64,000 nucleotides of DNA from Diploptera punctata (Eukaryota > Arthropoda > Insecta > Blattodea > Blaberidae). A program made the position numbers and the translations under genes. The DNA is taken from contig JASPKZ010003845.1 of the NCBI GenBank assembly GCA_030220185.1, positions 744,001 to 808,000 of the forward strand, given 5' to 3'. Shown here piece after piece: positions 34,276 to 44,724 of the stretch (position 1 is the stretch's first letter; every line of letters starts with the position of its first letter). The notes under the pieces are model-generated. The model was not told the origin of the DNA. It ran no database searches and worked only from the letters and a program-made list of their open reading frames with translations.

Positions 34276-34555
34276 ATCGGTGAAAAGGGATACACGCTTA
34301 CTGAAAAATTGAACTATAAATTAGGTTAAAAACAAATTTTAAAATAAATACTTATAAAGTGTATTTTTATATTGTAACTTATACCTCAACGGAATTTACT
34401 AATGCACTTATTTGCATAAATTAATTATTCTGAGAATACAGCTTCAGGCGTTTAAAAATATCAATACAACTTACTATACTACTATAATTGGCAATGAAAT
34501 GGATGTGCTAATTAAAAACAAAAAGAAATCGAATAGAAGAAAGTTAATTATTTGT
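34276..34555. other. Unassigned spacer
   Basis: AT-rich text with nothing recognised. Confidence 0.4.
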
Positions 34556-34684
34556 AGCTAACTAACTCACTGAAACTATCGAACCGTGCGGACAAAGGCT
34601 CTCCATACATCCTAATCCTCTGAGCTAATGTTTTACAATTATTTTCTGTATAATCTACTTCCCTCAAATCACACACACACACAC

Positions 34685-34744
<60 letters not shown>

Positions 34745-35600
34745 GTTTATAATGGCGTAGCCCATTGTTGAGCCATAGCCTCTTCTTTGTAAAGAGTTAC
34801 TAGACCCATTAATGTTCAGTTACCTCATTTTCTCGTAGATGTCATGGATGGCCTGCAGTCAACACACCGACCCAATGAGATATCTAACATTCAACTAAGG
34901 TATTAGCCCTACGAGGATGTTGATGTCGGTAAATTTTGCTTAGAGGACTCTTTATTCAGGCTTAAGGATCTTTTACGAGCCTGAACATCTTCAGACTCGC
35001 GACCAACGGGTTAATATTCCTCCCGGAGGACTTGCTCCTTGGATTTTTCCGTCCTATAAAATCCATCGATCCCAGACGGGTTTGATCCTGCGACCCTCGG
35101 AACCAGAAGCAAGGAGCAAAACCGCTAGTCCACCGCGGCCGACTCCTCAAATCATGGTTAATGTTATTCTCCAGCCTCATTCCTGGTCTACCTACTGGGC
35201 TCTTTCTCTCTGGTTTTCCTACAAGGAATTTACATGCTCCTGTTTCATTACCCATTCGTGCCACATATCCTGCTCCTCGCAGCTTATGAGACTCATCTGT
35301 TCTTATTATACCTGGTTTCATATAAAGATCATGTAACTAACTGTTAATTATTCTTGTCCATTCCCCTTCTGTTAAACAGTTATATATTATCAGTGTATTT
35401 TTTTAGAGGAGTTGGGACGACAAGAGTCTCTGCAATGCATAATAGAATGCATTTCCAGAAACGAGTCAATGTTTAATTTCTTTCTGCATCTCATTCCTGT
35501 TTGTAATTATTGTTCCTAGATATTTGAATTCAGTCACTTCTTCAAAATATCCCTCGTATTTATATTAACTATCCATTTCCATTATTAATTATTTCATGTT
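34556..35600 (-). mobile_element. LINE family 1 copy, minus strand, split by SINE2
   Basis: LINE tail at 34556-34670 (AACTAACTCACTGAAACTAT), interruption to 35145, then LINE again to about 35600 with GNETGACKFLVGKPERKSPV in frame 34962-35321 and, further on, the FKYLG-like region near 35530. CCTCAAATCA is present on both sides of the insert. Confidence 0.8.
34672..35145 (-). mobile_element. SINE2 inserted in LINE, with (CA/TA)n tail
   Basis: Reverse complement head TCGGCCGCGGTGGACTAGCG (35145-35126), then GGATTTTATAGGACGGAAAA and CAGGCTCGTAAAAGATCC. The 3' end runs to a (TA)n(TG)n tail at 34672-34742. A CCTCAAATCA duplication brackets the element. Confidence 0.85.
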
Positions 35601-36797
35601 TGACCATGTATTAATTTCGTTGTTGTTTATTTCAAGCCTCAATTTCGTTTGACATGATGTGTTAATGTTATTACATTTTTATTATCTTATCCCGTATAAG
35701 GTTATGCTACTAATGATATTAAAATTAATTTGCTAGATCTCTTTAATCTCGTGATGAAATGTTATTAGAATTTCCTATAATATTCATATTTGTACACAAG
35801 TAGTACTTTCAGTTGTTTGCAATCTTTATTAGAGTTAAAAACAGTGCAAATATAAAGAGTAGAGTAGGTCTGGTACGTATTATGGGGCTTATAAATTTTG
35901 AAAGATTATAAGGCGGAGGTAGATCACTTAAGAATCATTACCTTAAGACTTATGAATCGACTTAAGAATCGTTATCCAATAAAAAACTGGCGGTGCCTAT
36001 ATATAATAGCGGGGCGTCTAGGGTAATAGATCAGTTTTTTTTGGCAGATATTAAAAACTTTCTTAAATTCAGTTTTCAAGTACATCGCTGAATAAATCGA
36101 AACTTTATAAGCTGACTATCCAAATACAATATTTTTTTAGGTTGTCTTTAGCGCTAGTCTTACCATTTCAAGTAAAGAGCGATTATTTATGAAAGGGTGA
36201 TTCATAGCAAACTCGATTCATATTTCGTTTTACATTATTTTGAAAATACGGATCACTCAGTTTTATTTTTATATTTTATTCGAATACAGAAGTGTTACGA
36301 AGGTGTAATTAGAAAACGATTACACCAACCAAAAATTCATTATAATATGCATCGATATTTTCTTCTATTAACCAATATAAGGTTCTTTAAAACTTTTTCT
36401 AATTTCTTAGTGTCAGACCATTTACTTTCTGTATTCATGATTTTTTCAAATTTATATTAACCCTTTTGTCAAAAAAATAATAAGTTGTATGGTGTATCGT
36501 TCTGCGGGGCTCAGTGTATCGTCACTCTCTTTCTGCTCTCAAAATCATTCTGGCAACACCTGTGAAGACTACACACTTTTGGAGGAATATATATGCCTTC
36601 TTAATTCGTATGCATTTTAAACCCTCGCCCAAATATAATTTGCTGAGAAAGATGTCTCTGAGGAAAATTTGTAGGTCTTTTTACAACAAGATTTGATTTG
36701 CGACGCTAATGACGTGAAGTGTTATAGTGCGTCGTTAAATAAAATAACTTGAACAGTGTGTTATAGAGTGAAGAAGGTCATACAATAATATCCCAGT
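35601..36797. other. AT-rich spacer upstream of a GR
   Basis: No coding region. Near 36693-36745 the text GTTATAGTGCGTCGTTAAAT ending in AAATAAAATAA resembles the common 3' tail of arthropod SINEs. Promoter elements for the following GR could not be assigned. Confidence 0.35.
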
Positions 36798-37921
36798 ATG
36801 AAAGTGTTAAAGCCACTGAATTTATTAAGAGATATAAGACATATTCATCTGATTTGTAGAATTCTGGGATTAGCTCCTTACACAATTAACACAAATTATG
36901 TTTCTGAAGAAATTACAGTTGACTACAGCATTAAGAACAACTTCATTGCCTCTGTGTGGTCCATAATTTCTACTGTTCTTTTGCTTATAAGCAATGTGTT
37001 GTTAATAATACACAATATAACGTATTTGTTAAACGTAAGTGCTACAGAATACGTGAATGAATTTATTTGTATTCCATTATTTACTACAATTGCTTTTCTT
37101 GCACTTGTTACGAATTTAACAATCAATAAAAATAAAGTGGCTGAATTTGTGAACGCGATTTCACAAATAGATAACAAACTCAACAAACTAAATAACATAC
37201 CACCTCAAGTTATTTGTTATAAATCTACACCTGATCCTGATATATTCATATTTACTTTAGTTTTTGTTCCATTCTATGTATATGATGTTTGGGTATGGAT
37301 TATTGGTGACATATTCTACAAAAATATAGCTTTCAGATACAGTCATGTTATAGACTTGGCTTTTATTCTTCATTTCTGTAGTTGTGTGAAAATAATTGGA
37401 AACGTTTACATAAGCTTTGTAAATGCACTGAAGAAATAGTGTCACCATGTCTGATGATACCACAGTTACGAAATTTGCTTGGAGAAATTTGTGGAGCAGC
37501 ACGTATTCTAAATTCTTTGCATGGCCCACTGATATTATTGGAGCTTTTAAAGATATTTCTAATGATTATAGGAAACATAACTTCATTAGTATTCATGTTG
37601 CATAGCCGTTGTTTCGATAAGGCTCTTTCTTTTATATTGTGGAAATTGTTGGCTATTGTTGAACTTGTTTATATTGTTGTGACGTGTCACGTGACTGTAA
37701 ACAAATTAAATAAGTTGAATCATATAATCCACAATACGCTACTCTCAAGACATCCATTGTCAGCAGATATGTTTTATCAAACTACTGCTTTCTTGCACCA
37801 GATATCAACTTGTGGTCTTGAATTTATGGCTTGCTATCTTTTCAAATTGGACTTTACATTTCTATGCAATATTTTAGCTTCTTTTGTTACTTATGCTGTT
37901 ATTCTTGTCCAATACAAGTGA
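36798..37921 (+). pseudogene. Gustatory receptor with single-base deletion
   Basis: Intronless GR of about 374 residues if read across one shift. The start MKVLKPLNLLRD is followed by CRILGLAPYTI, the conserved N-terminal GR motif. The helices align with the intact GR at 62.8 kb, as do RYSHVIDLAFILHFCSCVKI and the PQLRNLLGEICGAARILNSL block. The C terminus is TYAVILVQYK, matching TYhhhhhQF with Y for F. Frames 36798-37439 and 37382-37921 meet at 37399-37403 (GGAAACG), where the 62.8 kb gene has CGAAAACG, that is one A more. No other stop or shift. Either a recent pseudogene or a consensus error. Confidence 0.88.
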
Positions 37922-38014
37922 ATTAAATTTCTCCATCAACAGAAATATCATTATAATATTAAGCATTTTCGAAGAGAAACAAGATTATAGAAAATTGAAA
38001 ATAAATATTAGTGT
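37922..38014. other. 3' flank of GR
   Basis: Short AT-rich region after the stop. Possible poly(A) signals (AATAAA-like) are present but not decisive. Confidence 0.3.
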
Positions 38015-38235
38015 TTATTTATTTATCCTAGTGGAGTTACAACATAGGTCTTCTTTCCAACTAATAACCTCTATAATTATGTTTTCCTTCGACGCTTCAT
38101 TATCATTTATCACCCATCATATCATCGGGATAACGTAACCCCACCTTCTAGTAGCCCCAACTTCAGAAGTGGGTTACAATTAAGCCAATGCCAGGAGGGA
38201 ACACCAGAAATGTCGAAATGACAACCTGGGACATG
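38015..38235 (+). mobile_element. SINE6 3' body, plus strand
   Basis: ATCGGGATAACGTAACCCCA, CCCAACTTCAGAAGTGGGTT and GCCAATGCCAGGAGGGAACA match the SINE inserted at 57.6-57.9 kb. The upstream head is replaced by a TTTATTTATTTATCCTAGTG segment. Confidence 0.65.
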
Positions 38236-38424
38236 GAATACAAGAAACTGTTTTCCTCTAATGCCATCAATTGCTTTTACGACAATTCTGGAATATTTTC
38301 TTCTGGCATTGACGAAATTTTAATCCACTTCTCAAGTTGGGGCGCTTGAAAAGCGGAGATACGTTACCTAACGATATGATGGGTAAATAAATAATAATGG
38401 TAGCACTGGGAGAGTTTTTAAACC

Positions 38425-38427
<3 letters not shown>

Positions 38428-38486
<59 letters not shown>
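38428..38486 (+). repeat. (ATA)n microsatellite
   Basis: About 57 bp of AAT units at the 3' end of the minus-strand SINE5. Confidence 0.95.
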
Positions 38487-38509
38487 TTCTCAACTCGTTT
38501 CCAATTCAG

Positions 38510-38800
38510 AATCGGATCGAGAGATGAGATAAAATGAGATGAAGCCCTTATATTATAAAGGTCTGTGAACGACAGGAATGCCCACCGACCACGTGTAACG
38601 GACCGTCGCAGGGGCGGATGAATGAGATGAGTGTGGAGAAATGGTGGAATGAAATTTATGGCAGGAGAAAACGGGAAAACCGCGAGAAAAACATGCACGA
38701 GATGCGGTTCGTCCAATGAAACCCACATGGAGTGAATGAGGTTCGATCTCGAGACCTCAGCGGTGAATGACCAGCGTCTAACAGCTTGCGACACGGAGCC
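38510..38800 (-). mobile_element. SINE5 copy, minus strand
   Basis: The reverse complement starts GAGGCTCCGTGTCGCAAGCT, has GAGGTCTCGAGATCGAACCT (B-box region), then CATAAATTTCATTCCACCAT, CTCATTCATCCGCCCC and TTCACAGACCTTTATAATAT. It corresponds to 14999-15290. Confidence 0.7.
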
Positions 38801-38940
38801 TCCTCCTTAAACCAAAATTTCAGACCATGGACGACCACAGGAATAATTCTCTTTAAATAAAAATCCCTATGATCTAATCACTAATCGAACCTGGAACCTC
38901 TAGAACTGTAGTCTGAAGGTCTGACCTCAAGTCCATGAAT

Positions 38941-39066
<126 letters not shown>

Positions 39067-39529
39067 TACTGTTTTATTCGTATTATTTAAAAACTAAAAA
39101 TTACTTTTACTGTTGATAATTTAAAGGTTGTATACATTATATTGTTTATTTGTCATTTATATGTATATAGTTTAAGTATTGTTTTCAATAATTCTATATT
39201 TGTTGAAACATTATAATTTATTTTTTTAAATGTTATTTTTATTATAGTATCTGTTTTGTGAAAGAATTGACAATTGTAATAATATTAGTTTCAAATATTG
39301 TTTGCATTATTGAGACCACGATAAAATATGAAGAGACAAACATGACGTACTTTTCAAACAAACACATAAACACATTTTTAATATTAAAATTTATAAAAAT
39401 TGTTGTTGGATGTCCCGTGTTTTCTTTGAATAAGAATGTCAACAAATGTCAGGTATATTCTGCGTTGATATGCTGTTTGAGCCACATAAAGAATTTTGAA
39501 GTAGTGTTTAAGACTGCATCTTCTTTAAA
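39067..39529. promoter_or_regulatory. 5' flank of intact GR
   Basis: AT-rich, no gene. The short frame at 39258-39581 overlaps the GR start in another phase and is spurious. No individual promoter element can be named. Confidence 0.3.
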
Positions 39530-40774
39530 ATGTTTCCCCAAGAAATTGTTCGAGTCTACGAAGAAGTTTGTCCTTTTTTAAGCATGTGCAAATTGTTCGG
39601 CCTCGCACCTTACACAATCCACATAAACCGTAACACAGGAGAAGGATCTGTGGACGTAAACGTGAAGAAGAACCTGGGAGGTTGGCTATGTACGATAACA
39701 TTGCTTGCTTCTATGATATTTGAGTTATTAGACTCCCTTATTAAGTTCAAGATCACAAGAAGAACATCGGTGTCTGATACCTTAAGCAGAATGTTCTGCA
39801 TTCCTATGTTATTTTTCTATGCTGCCACATCTTTGTTAATAAATGGTACAGTCATCAAAAATAATATCAAACAACTTTTAAAAATATTCTCTGATATTGA
39901 TAAAGGATTATTTCGCTTACATAGAGTACCAACAGAACACGTCCACCTGTTCAGTATGAAAGGTTTGCTCTCAAAACTAGATGTTCTGATGCTTATATTT
40001 GTCATTGTTCCTTATTTGATTTATGACTCTGTCATCTGGGGAATTGGTCTATTTTTCATCCACTCCTACTTGATGAGAATTTCACAGTTTATTAGCATAA
40101 TCACAGTTATGCAATATTGCAAATTCGTCATTTATGTTTGGAAACTTTTATCAGAATTTTGTAAAATTCTATCGGAATTCATAGAATATGATTATTCCAG
40201 AAATGAAAAACACATTGTTGTCTTACCACAGCTTTCTAGAATTCACCCAGAGTTGAGACAGAAACATCGAAATGATATGACTGAAACTATTATTGCTCTA
40301 AGGCGTATGTATAGTCAACTATGTGATGCTGTTCATCTAATAAACGTCATGTATGGATTTGTGATTCTGTTAGAAATAGCGACAGACTTTACTGTTGGTA
40401 TAACTGGTGTCAGCACAATTATGACCTTGACGAAAACATATCGTCGCCCTCATCATTTGTTTGATAAAAAACCTGTGATATCTAACGTAATGTGCATTCT
40501 GATATCTATAGGCCTGATTATCAGTACAGTCGTATTCTGCCAAATTGCAATTTGGAAATCCAAACAACTTGGTTTTATTGTTAGCAAAATATCCCTGATA
40601 TATCCTCTGAATCCAGACACTTTGGAACAATTGAAACTGTTCAATAATCAAATTTATAATAATTCTTTTGAGTTTTCAGCTTTTTGGCTGTTTCGGTTAG
40701 ATTCAAATCTTCTGTGCACCATATTTGCTTCTGCTGTGACTTACACTGCTGTTATTATACAACTCAGCGGTTAG
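39530..40774 (+). CDS. Gustatory receptor (intact, 414 aa)
   Basis: Insect taste receptor, a seven-pass membrane protein with cytoplasmic N terminus in this family, thought to form ligand-gated cation channels in gustatory neurons. It is one uninterrupted exon. The ATG gives MFPQEIVRVYEEV and then FGLAPYTI at residues 23-30, the usual distance for GR N termini. Charged loops (for example RNEKHIVVLPQLSRIHPELR near residue 224) separate hydrophobic segments. The LRRMYSQLCDAVHLINVMYG block precedes the last helices and the C terminus has TYTAVIIQL at 404-412, the family signature. Length is normal for GRs. By eye it is closest to the loci at 5.9 and 48.8 kb. The ligand cannot be inferred. It lies 1.6 kb downstream of the frame-shifted GR at 36.8 kb on the same strand. 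Confidence 0.95.
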   Translation: MFPQEIVRVYEEVCPFLSMCKLFGLAPYTIHINRNTGEGSVDVNVKKNLGGWLCTITLLASMIFELLDSLIKFKITRRTSVSDTLSRMFCIPMLFFYAATSLLINGTVIKNNIKQLLKIFSDIDKGLFRLHRVPTEHVHLFSMKGLLSKLDVLMLIFVIVPYLIYDSVIWGIGLFFIHSYLMRISQFISIITVMQYCKFVIYVWKLLSEFCKILSEFIEYDYSRNEKHIVVLPQLSRIHPELRQKHRNDMTETIIALRRMYSQLCDAVHLINVMYGFVILLEIATDFTVGITGVSTIMTLTKTYRRPHHLFDKKPVISNVMCILISIGLIISTVVFCQIAIWKSKQLGFIVSKISLIYPLNPDTLEQLKLFNNQIYNNSFEFSAFWLFRLDSNLLCTIFASAVTYTAVIIQLSG

Positions 40775-41630
40775 TGTTATGCACTTTCTTACCTGAGCTG
40801 ATGTCCAGACTTTTGCATGTCTTCTGGTAGCACTTATTCAAACAATTACTTACTAGCTTTACGTAAGATACATTACTCCTTTTAAAATAAAAACCATGAG
40901 AGTGCAAATAGAATGCTACACATATAAGTGCATGTCATTAAATAGATGTTCTATTCCAGTAGCCTATATAAACTATGCTTGAAGTAAGCCAGTAGTGCCA
41001 ACCTTAAAAAAACTAACCAGCATATAGTTGACGCACTGTTACTTGGCGGGTCTTTAACGTCATTATTGTACTTGGAGAAACAAGAGGTGAACTGGTACTA
41101 CCAACTGACTTAAAATATTGACTCATATGTTATTACTGAAGAGGCATTTCAAATGTGAATTTGTAATTAGAAGTGATTCTAAGTTGAGCTAAACTTATAA
41201 CTGACTGCAAAATTATCGCGTGTAGCACAAGACAGGAACTATCTCAACACTGATACAAACAACAGACACAGCGTTTTCTTTCAGGTTTATAGAATGGATT
41301 GGAACGTATCATCAAATGCATGGTACTTCATGAATTCAAACGTTTTTACCGATTTGTTTTGAGATTCAATCCTAAACGTACCCTATTTCAAAGAAAAATA
41401 AAATTTTATTTCGACCCTTGACACCTAAATAATTACTTAACTATAATATTTATAAAATTTTATAAAATGCTAAAGGTATTATAGTAACAAGTGTACAAAA
41501 ATCTATACAGGATAATGTTTTGAATTGTCATTTGAATAACGTGTAAAAAGTGTGAAGAATGTACCAAAGAGCAAAAGAAAGTTTGATTTTGTTCTATTTT
41601 ATTGTAATAATACATAGTATTTTATGTGAC
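40775..41630. other. Unassigned spacer
   Basis: No gene or confirmed repeat. A TTTTAAAATAAAAA motif at about 40879 could serve as the poly(A) signal of the preceding GR. Confidence 0.35.
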
Positions 41631-41639
41631 TAGGTAATT

Positions 41640-42029
41640 TCTTTGAGTATTTAACTCATGTCACAAATGGAAGTCAATGACCAATCACGTTTCAATGAAC
41701 TTTGTTTTACAACCAATGACAGTCATGTTTTACCTCGATATTTATCGAATTATGTTACCAAAATAAAGAAAGATCCTCCTTTTTTTGATATTCTGAACAG
41801 ATCAGAGCATTATTTTCCAATGACTGACTCTCCAACAAACACGTTAAATATAGTAAATAATAAACAGATTTCTTCGAACTACACATTTGATAATTGCGTA
41901 TTCAATAATTGTGTTTTTAATTATGATTTTACTGAGTTGTTTCCTTAAAAAATTAATTAATAACCTATAATGTTGGTTATAATATACAACTTTTATAAGA
42001 TTCATGATGTGTTCCGTTGAGGTTTATTC
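41640..42029 (+). repeat. Repeat X, copy 3, left part
   Basis: ATTTAACTCATG, GTCAATGACCAATCACGTTT and CCTCCTTTTTTTGATATTCT match copy 2. The match weakens after 41860 and the unit is cut at 42030 by the Penelope-like pair. The 96-residue frame at 41658 is a chance frame inside the repeat. Confidence 0.65.
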
Positions 42030-42089
42030 TAAATTAATATAAAATTATGGAATATTCACCTGAAAGGTCCGTCTCCTCAACTTAATTAA

Positions 42090-43443
42090 TCATTTAACTG
42101 TAGCGCTTTCGGGACTTGTCCCATCGTCGGCAGGATTCAAAACTGGTGTTTCACTGAAGATCTGGTAGAGGGGGTTGCATGTATTGGGTTCGTTTTCGTT
42201 TACCAGGCTGTCGTTGTTGTGAGCTGCTTTCATGATTTCCATCTCTTCGAGTACGTTTATCTTCGCTGGATTATTTTCTCTGTGCATTACTGTTAGGGTG
42301 TTTTCAATATTTAACATGCGATGTCCTTCATGGATAACGTGTTTTGCATAGCTTGATTTCCCTTCTGCGTGAATTAAGTCTCGAAAATGTTCTTTGAATC
42401 TGATGTTAAAACTCCTGTTTGTCCTTCCTATATAAAATTTGTTGCAGTCCTTACATGTCAGTTTATAAACTCCTTTGCTGTTGAAAATGTTATTTTCTTC
42501 AATGTTATTGTTTATTATGTTGTTTAATTTGTTATTGGTTCTGTATGCTATTTTTACGTTTTTATCGGCTTTCTTTAGTGCATTGGCTAATTTTGTCGTT
42601 TCTTTTTCTGTGTATGTAAGTGTTATCCATGTTTTCTTGTTGTTGTCAGATTCTTTTTCTAGTTTAGTTATGTTGGTTATGTTGTTCTTCCTTTTTTGTT
42701 TTTTCACGAGCTTATCTATGAATTCTTCATTATAGCCATTGGTTTTTGCCATATACTTAATGTAGTTGAGTTCTTGGATATAATTTTCTTTGCTTAATGG
42801 GAGTTTCAACATTCTACTAACTAAGCTATTAAATGTACTAATTTTCTGTTGAAAAGGGTGTGTAGAATTTTTGTTTATGGCCAGAGCATTATTTGTGGTT
42901 TTCCGGTAGATACCGATTTCTAGTTTATTGTTGTGTAGATTTTTGGTTATAGACAAATCTAAGTAGTTTATGCTGTTATTAACTTCTATTTCTTCGGTGA
43001 AAGTGATTTTTTCATGCATATTGTTTAAGTCTTGTAGTATTTCTTTTTCTTTTCTGTTTTCATTTTCATATATTACTAGTACATCATCGACATATCGTGT
43101 TATTAGTTTTATGTTGAATTTGTGTATTAGTTCCTCAAAATGTTTATTTTCCAGTTCTTGTAGGAAGATTTCTGCCATTATTCCAGATGTAGGACTCCCC
43201 ATCGGGATCCCGTCTTCTTGAATAAATAGTTCATTGTTAAATTGGAAGTAATTTTGCTTTATTGTTGTTGTTATTAGTTTGTTTAACTGATTGATATAGT
43301 TATCTTCAAGTTTACTGTCTGTTAGTTTTTGTTTTATTATGTTTGCTGTTTCGTTTATCGGGATATTAGTGTAGAGGTTTTTTATGTCGAATGACGTCAT
43401 TTTAGTATTCCTATTGATTTCTAAATGCTGTAGTTTGTCTGCT
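42090..43443 (-). CDS. Penelope-like RT/GIY-YIG protein, minus copy, 5'-truncated
   Basis: Retroelement polyprotein from the RT fingers/palm to the C terminus. The open frame from 43443 starts ADKLQHLEINRNTKMTSFDI. Palm motif A is SFDIKNLYTNIP, motif B IPMGSPTSGIMAEI and motif C YVDDVLVIY. A basic linker with KKQKRKNNI follows, then the GIY-YIG endonuclease: GVYKLTCKDCNKFYIGRTNR with RFKEHF and the conserved Glu region near EMEIM. The frame extends antisense to 43535 only through the partner copy; the extra N-terminal residues are not real. The N-terminal part of the RT is missing here and is found in the opposite copy. No stop interrupts this part. Confidence 0.9.
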
Positions 43444-44664
43444 ACAATACAAAAACGCCAAATGGGTAAATAATACTCCCTCACCACCAGTAATGAAAGC
43501 CCTTCCAAAAATCCATAAAGACAACATTCCCACAAGACCAGTTGTTAATTGCATGAATGCTCCTAACTATAAAATTTCCAAATTAGTCGCTCAGAAAATG
43601 AAAAATGATGTCAAACTTGAAAATCGTTACACAATTAAGAACTCATTTGAACTAGCAGATATGTCGATGATGTACTAGTAATATATGAAAATGAAAACAG
43701 AAAAGGAAAAGAAATACTACAAGACTTAAACAATATGCATGAAATAATCACTTTCACCGAAGAAATAGAAGTTAATAACAGCATAAACTACTTAGATTTG
43801 TCTATAACCAAAGATCTACACAACAATAAACTAGAAATCGGTATCTACCGGAAAACCACAAACAATGCTCTGGCCATAAACAAAAATTCTACACACCCTT
43901 TTCAACAGAAAATTAGTACATTTAATAGCTTAGTTAGTAGAATGTTGAAACTCCCATTAAGCAAAGACAATTATATCCAAGAACGCAACTACATTAAGTA
44001 TATGGCAAAAACCAATGGCTATAATGAAGAATTCATAGATAAGCTCGTGAAAAAACAAAAAAGGAAGAACAACATAACCAACATAACTAAACTAGAAAAA
44101 GAATCTGACAACAACAAGAAAACATGGATAACACTTACATACACAGAAAAAGAAACGACAAAATTAGCCAATGCACTAAAGAAAGCCGATAAAAACGTAA
44201 AAATAGCATACAGAACCAATAACAAATTAAACAACATAATAAACAATAACATTGAAGAAAATAACATTTTCAACAGCAAAGGAGTTTATAAACTGACATG
44301 TAAGGACTGCAACAAATTTTATATAGGAAGGACAAACAGGAGTTTTAACATCAGATTCAAAGAACATTTTCGAGACTTCATTCACGCAGAAGGGAAATCA
44401 AGCTATGCAAAACACGTTATCCATGAAGGACATCGCATGTTAAATATTGAAAACACCCTAACAGTAATGCACAGAGAAAATAATCCAGCGAAGATAAACG
44501 TACTCGAAGAGATGGAAATCATGAAAGCAGCTTACAACAACGACAGCCTGATAAACGAAAACGAACCCAATACATGCAACCCCCTCTACCAGATCTTCAG
44601 TGAAACACCAGTTTTGAATCCTGCCGATGATGGGACAAGTCCCGAAAGCGCTACAGTTAAATGA
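43444..44664 (+). pseudogene. Penelope-like RT/GIY-YIG, plus copy, internal deletion
   Basis: Begins with the N-terminal RT part: in-frame text before 43491 reads NAKWVNNTPSPPV, then MKALPKIHKDNIPTRPVVNC and AQKMKNDVKLENRYTIKNSF to ELAD at about 43663. At that point it jumps to YVDDVLVIYENENRK, out of frame, so motifs A and B are deleted. From 43735 the frame is open to 44664 and differs from the minus copy at only about seven residues out of 309, including the intact GIY-YIG domain. The deletion removes the RT catalytic core, so it is inactive. Confidence 0.9.
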
Positions 44665-44724
44665 TTAATTAAGTTGAGGAGACGGACCTTTCAGGTGAAT
44701 ATTCCATAATTTTATATTAATTTA

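Larger units (their letters stand above)
38260..38940 (-). mobile_element. SINE6 copy, minus strand, split by SINE5
   Basis: Reverse complement: the head with CAGACTACAGTTCTAGAGGT and GGTTCGATTAGTG (B box) lies at 38940-38805, then GGAATTATTCCTGTGGTCG-like text. The 3' body (CATCATATCGTTAGGTAACG, CAACTTGAGAAGTGG) lies at 38430-38270. Between them are SINE5 (38510-38800) and an (ATA)n run. It forms an inverted pair with the plus-strand tail at 38015-38235. Confidence 0.65.
42030..44724. mobile_element. Head-to-head Penelope-like element pair
   Basis: Two Penelope-like elements face away from a central junction at about 43443. Their 3' ends are the outer borders: TAAATTAATATAAAATTATG at 42030 and its exact inverse ending at 44724. 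The whole is a ~2.7-kb imperfect palindrome except for the central part. It interrupts repeat X, whose right part resumes at 44725. Confidence 0.9.

Noticed and set aside
41658..41948. 96-residue plus-strand frame
   Set aside because: It lies in repeat X; the homologous stretches at 4.6 and 12.2 kb are not open, so it is a chance frame.
42475..42735. Ser/Phe/Leu-rich frame opposite the Penelope-like element (also 44019-44279)
   Set aside because: Antisense shadow of the low-complexity Asn/Lys linker between RT and GIY-YIG.
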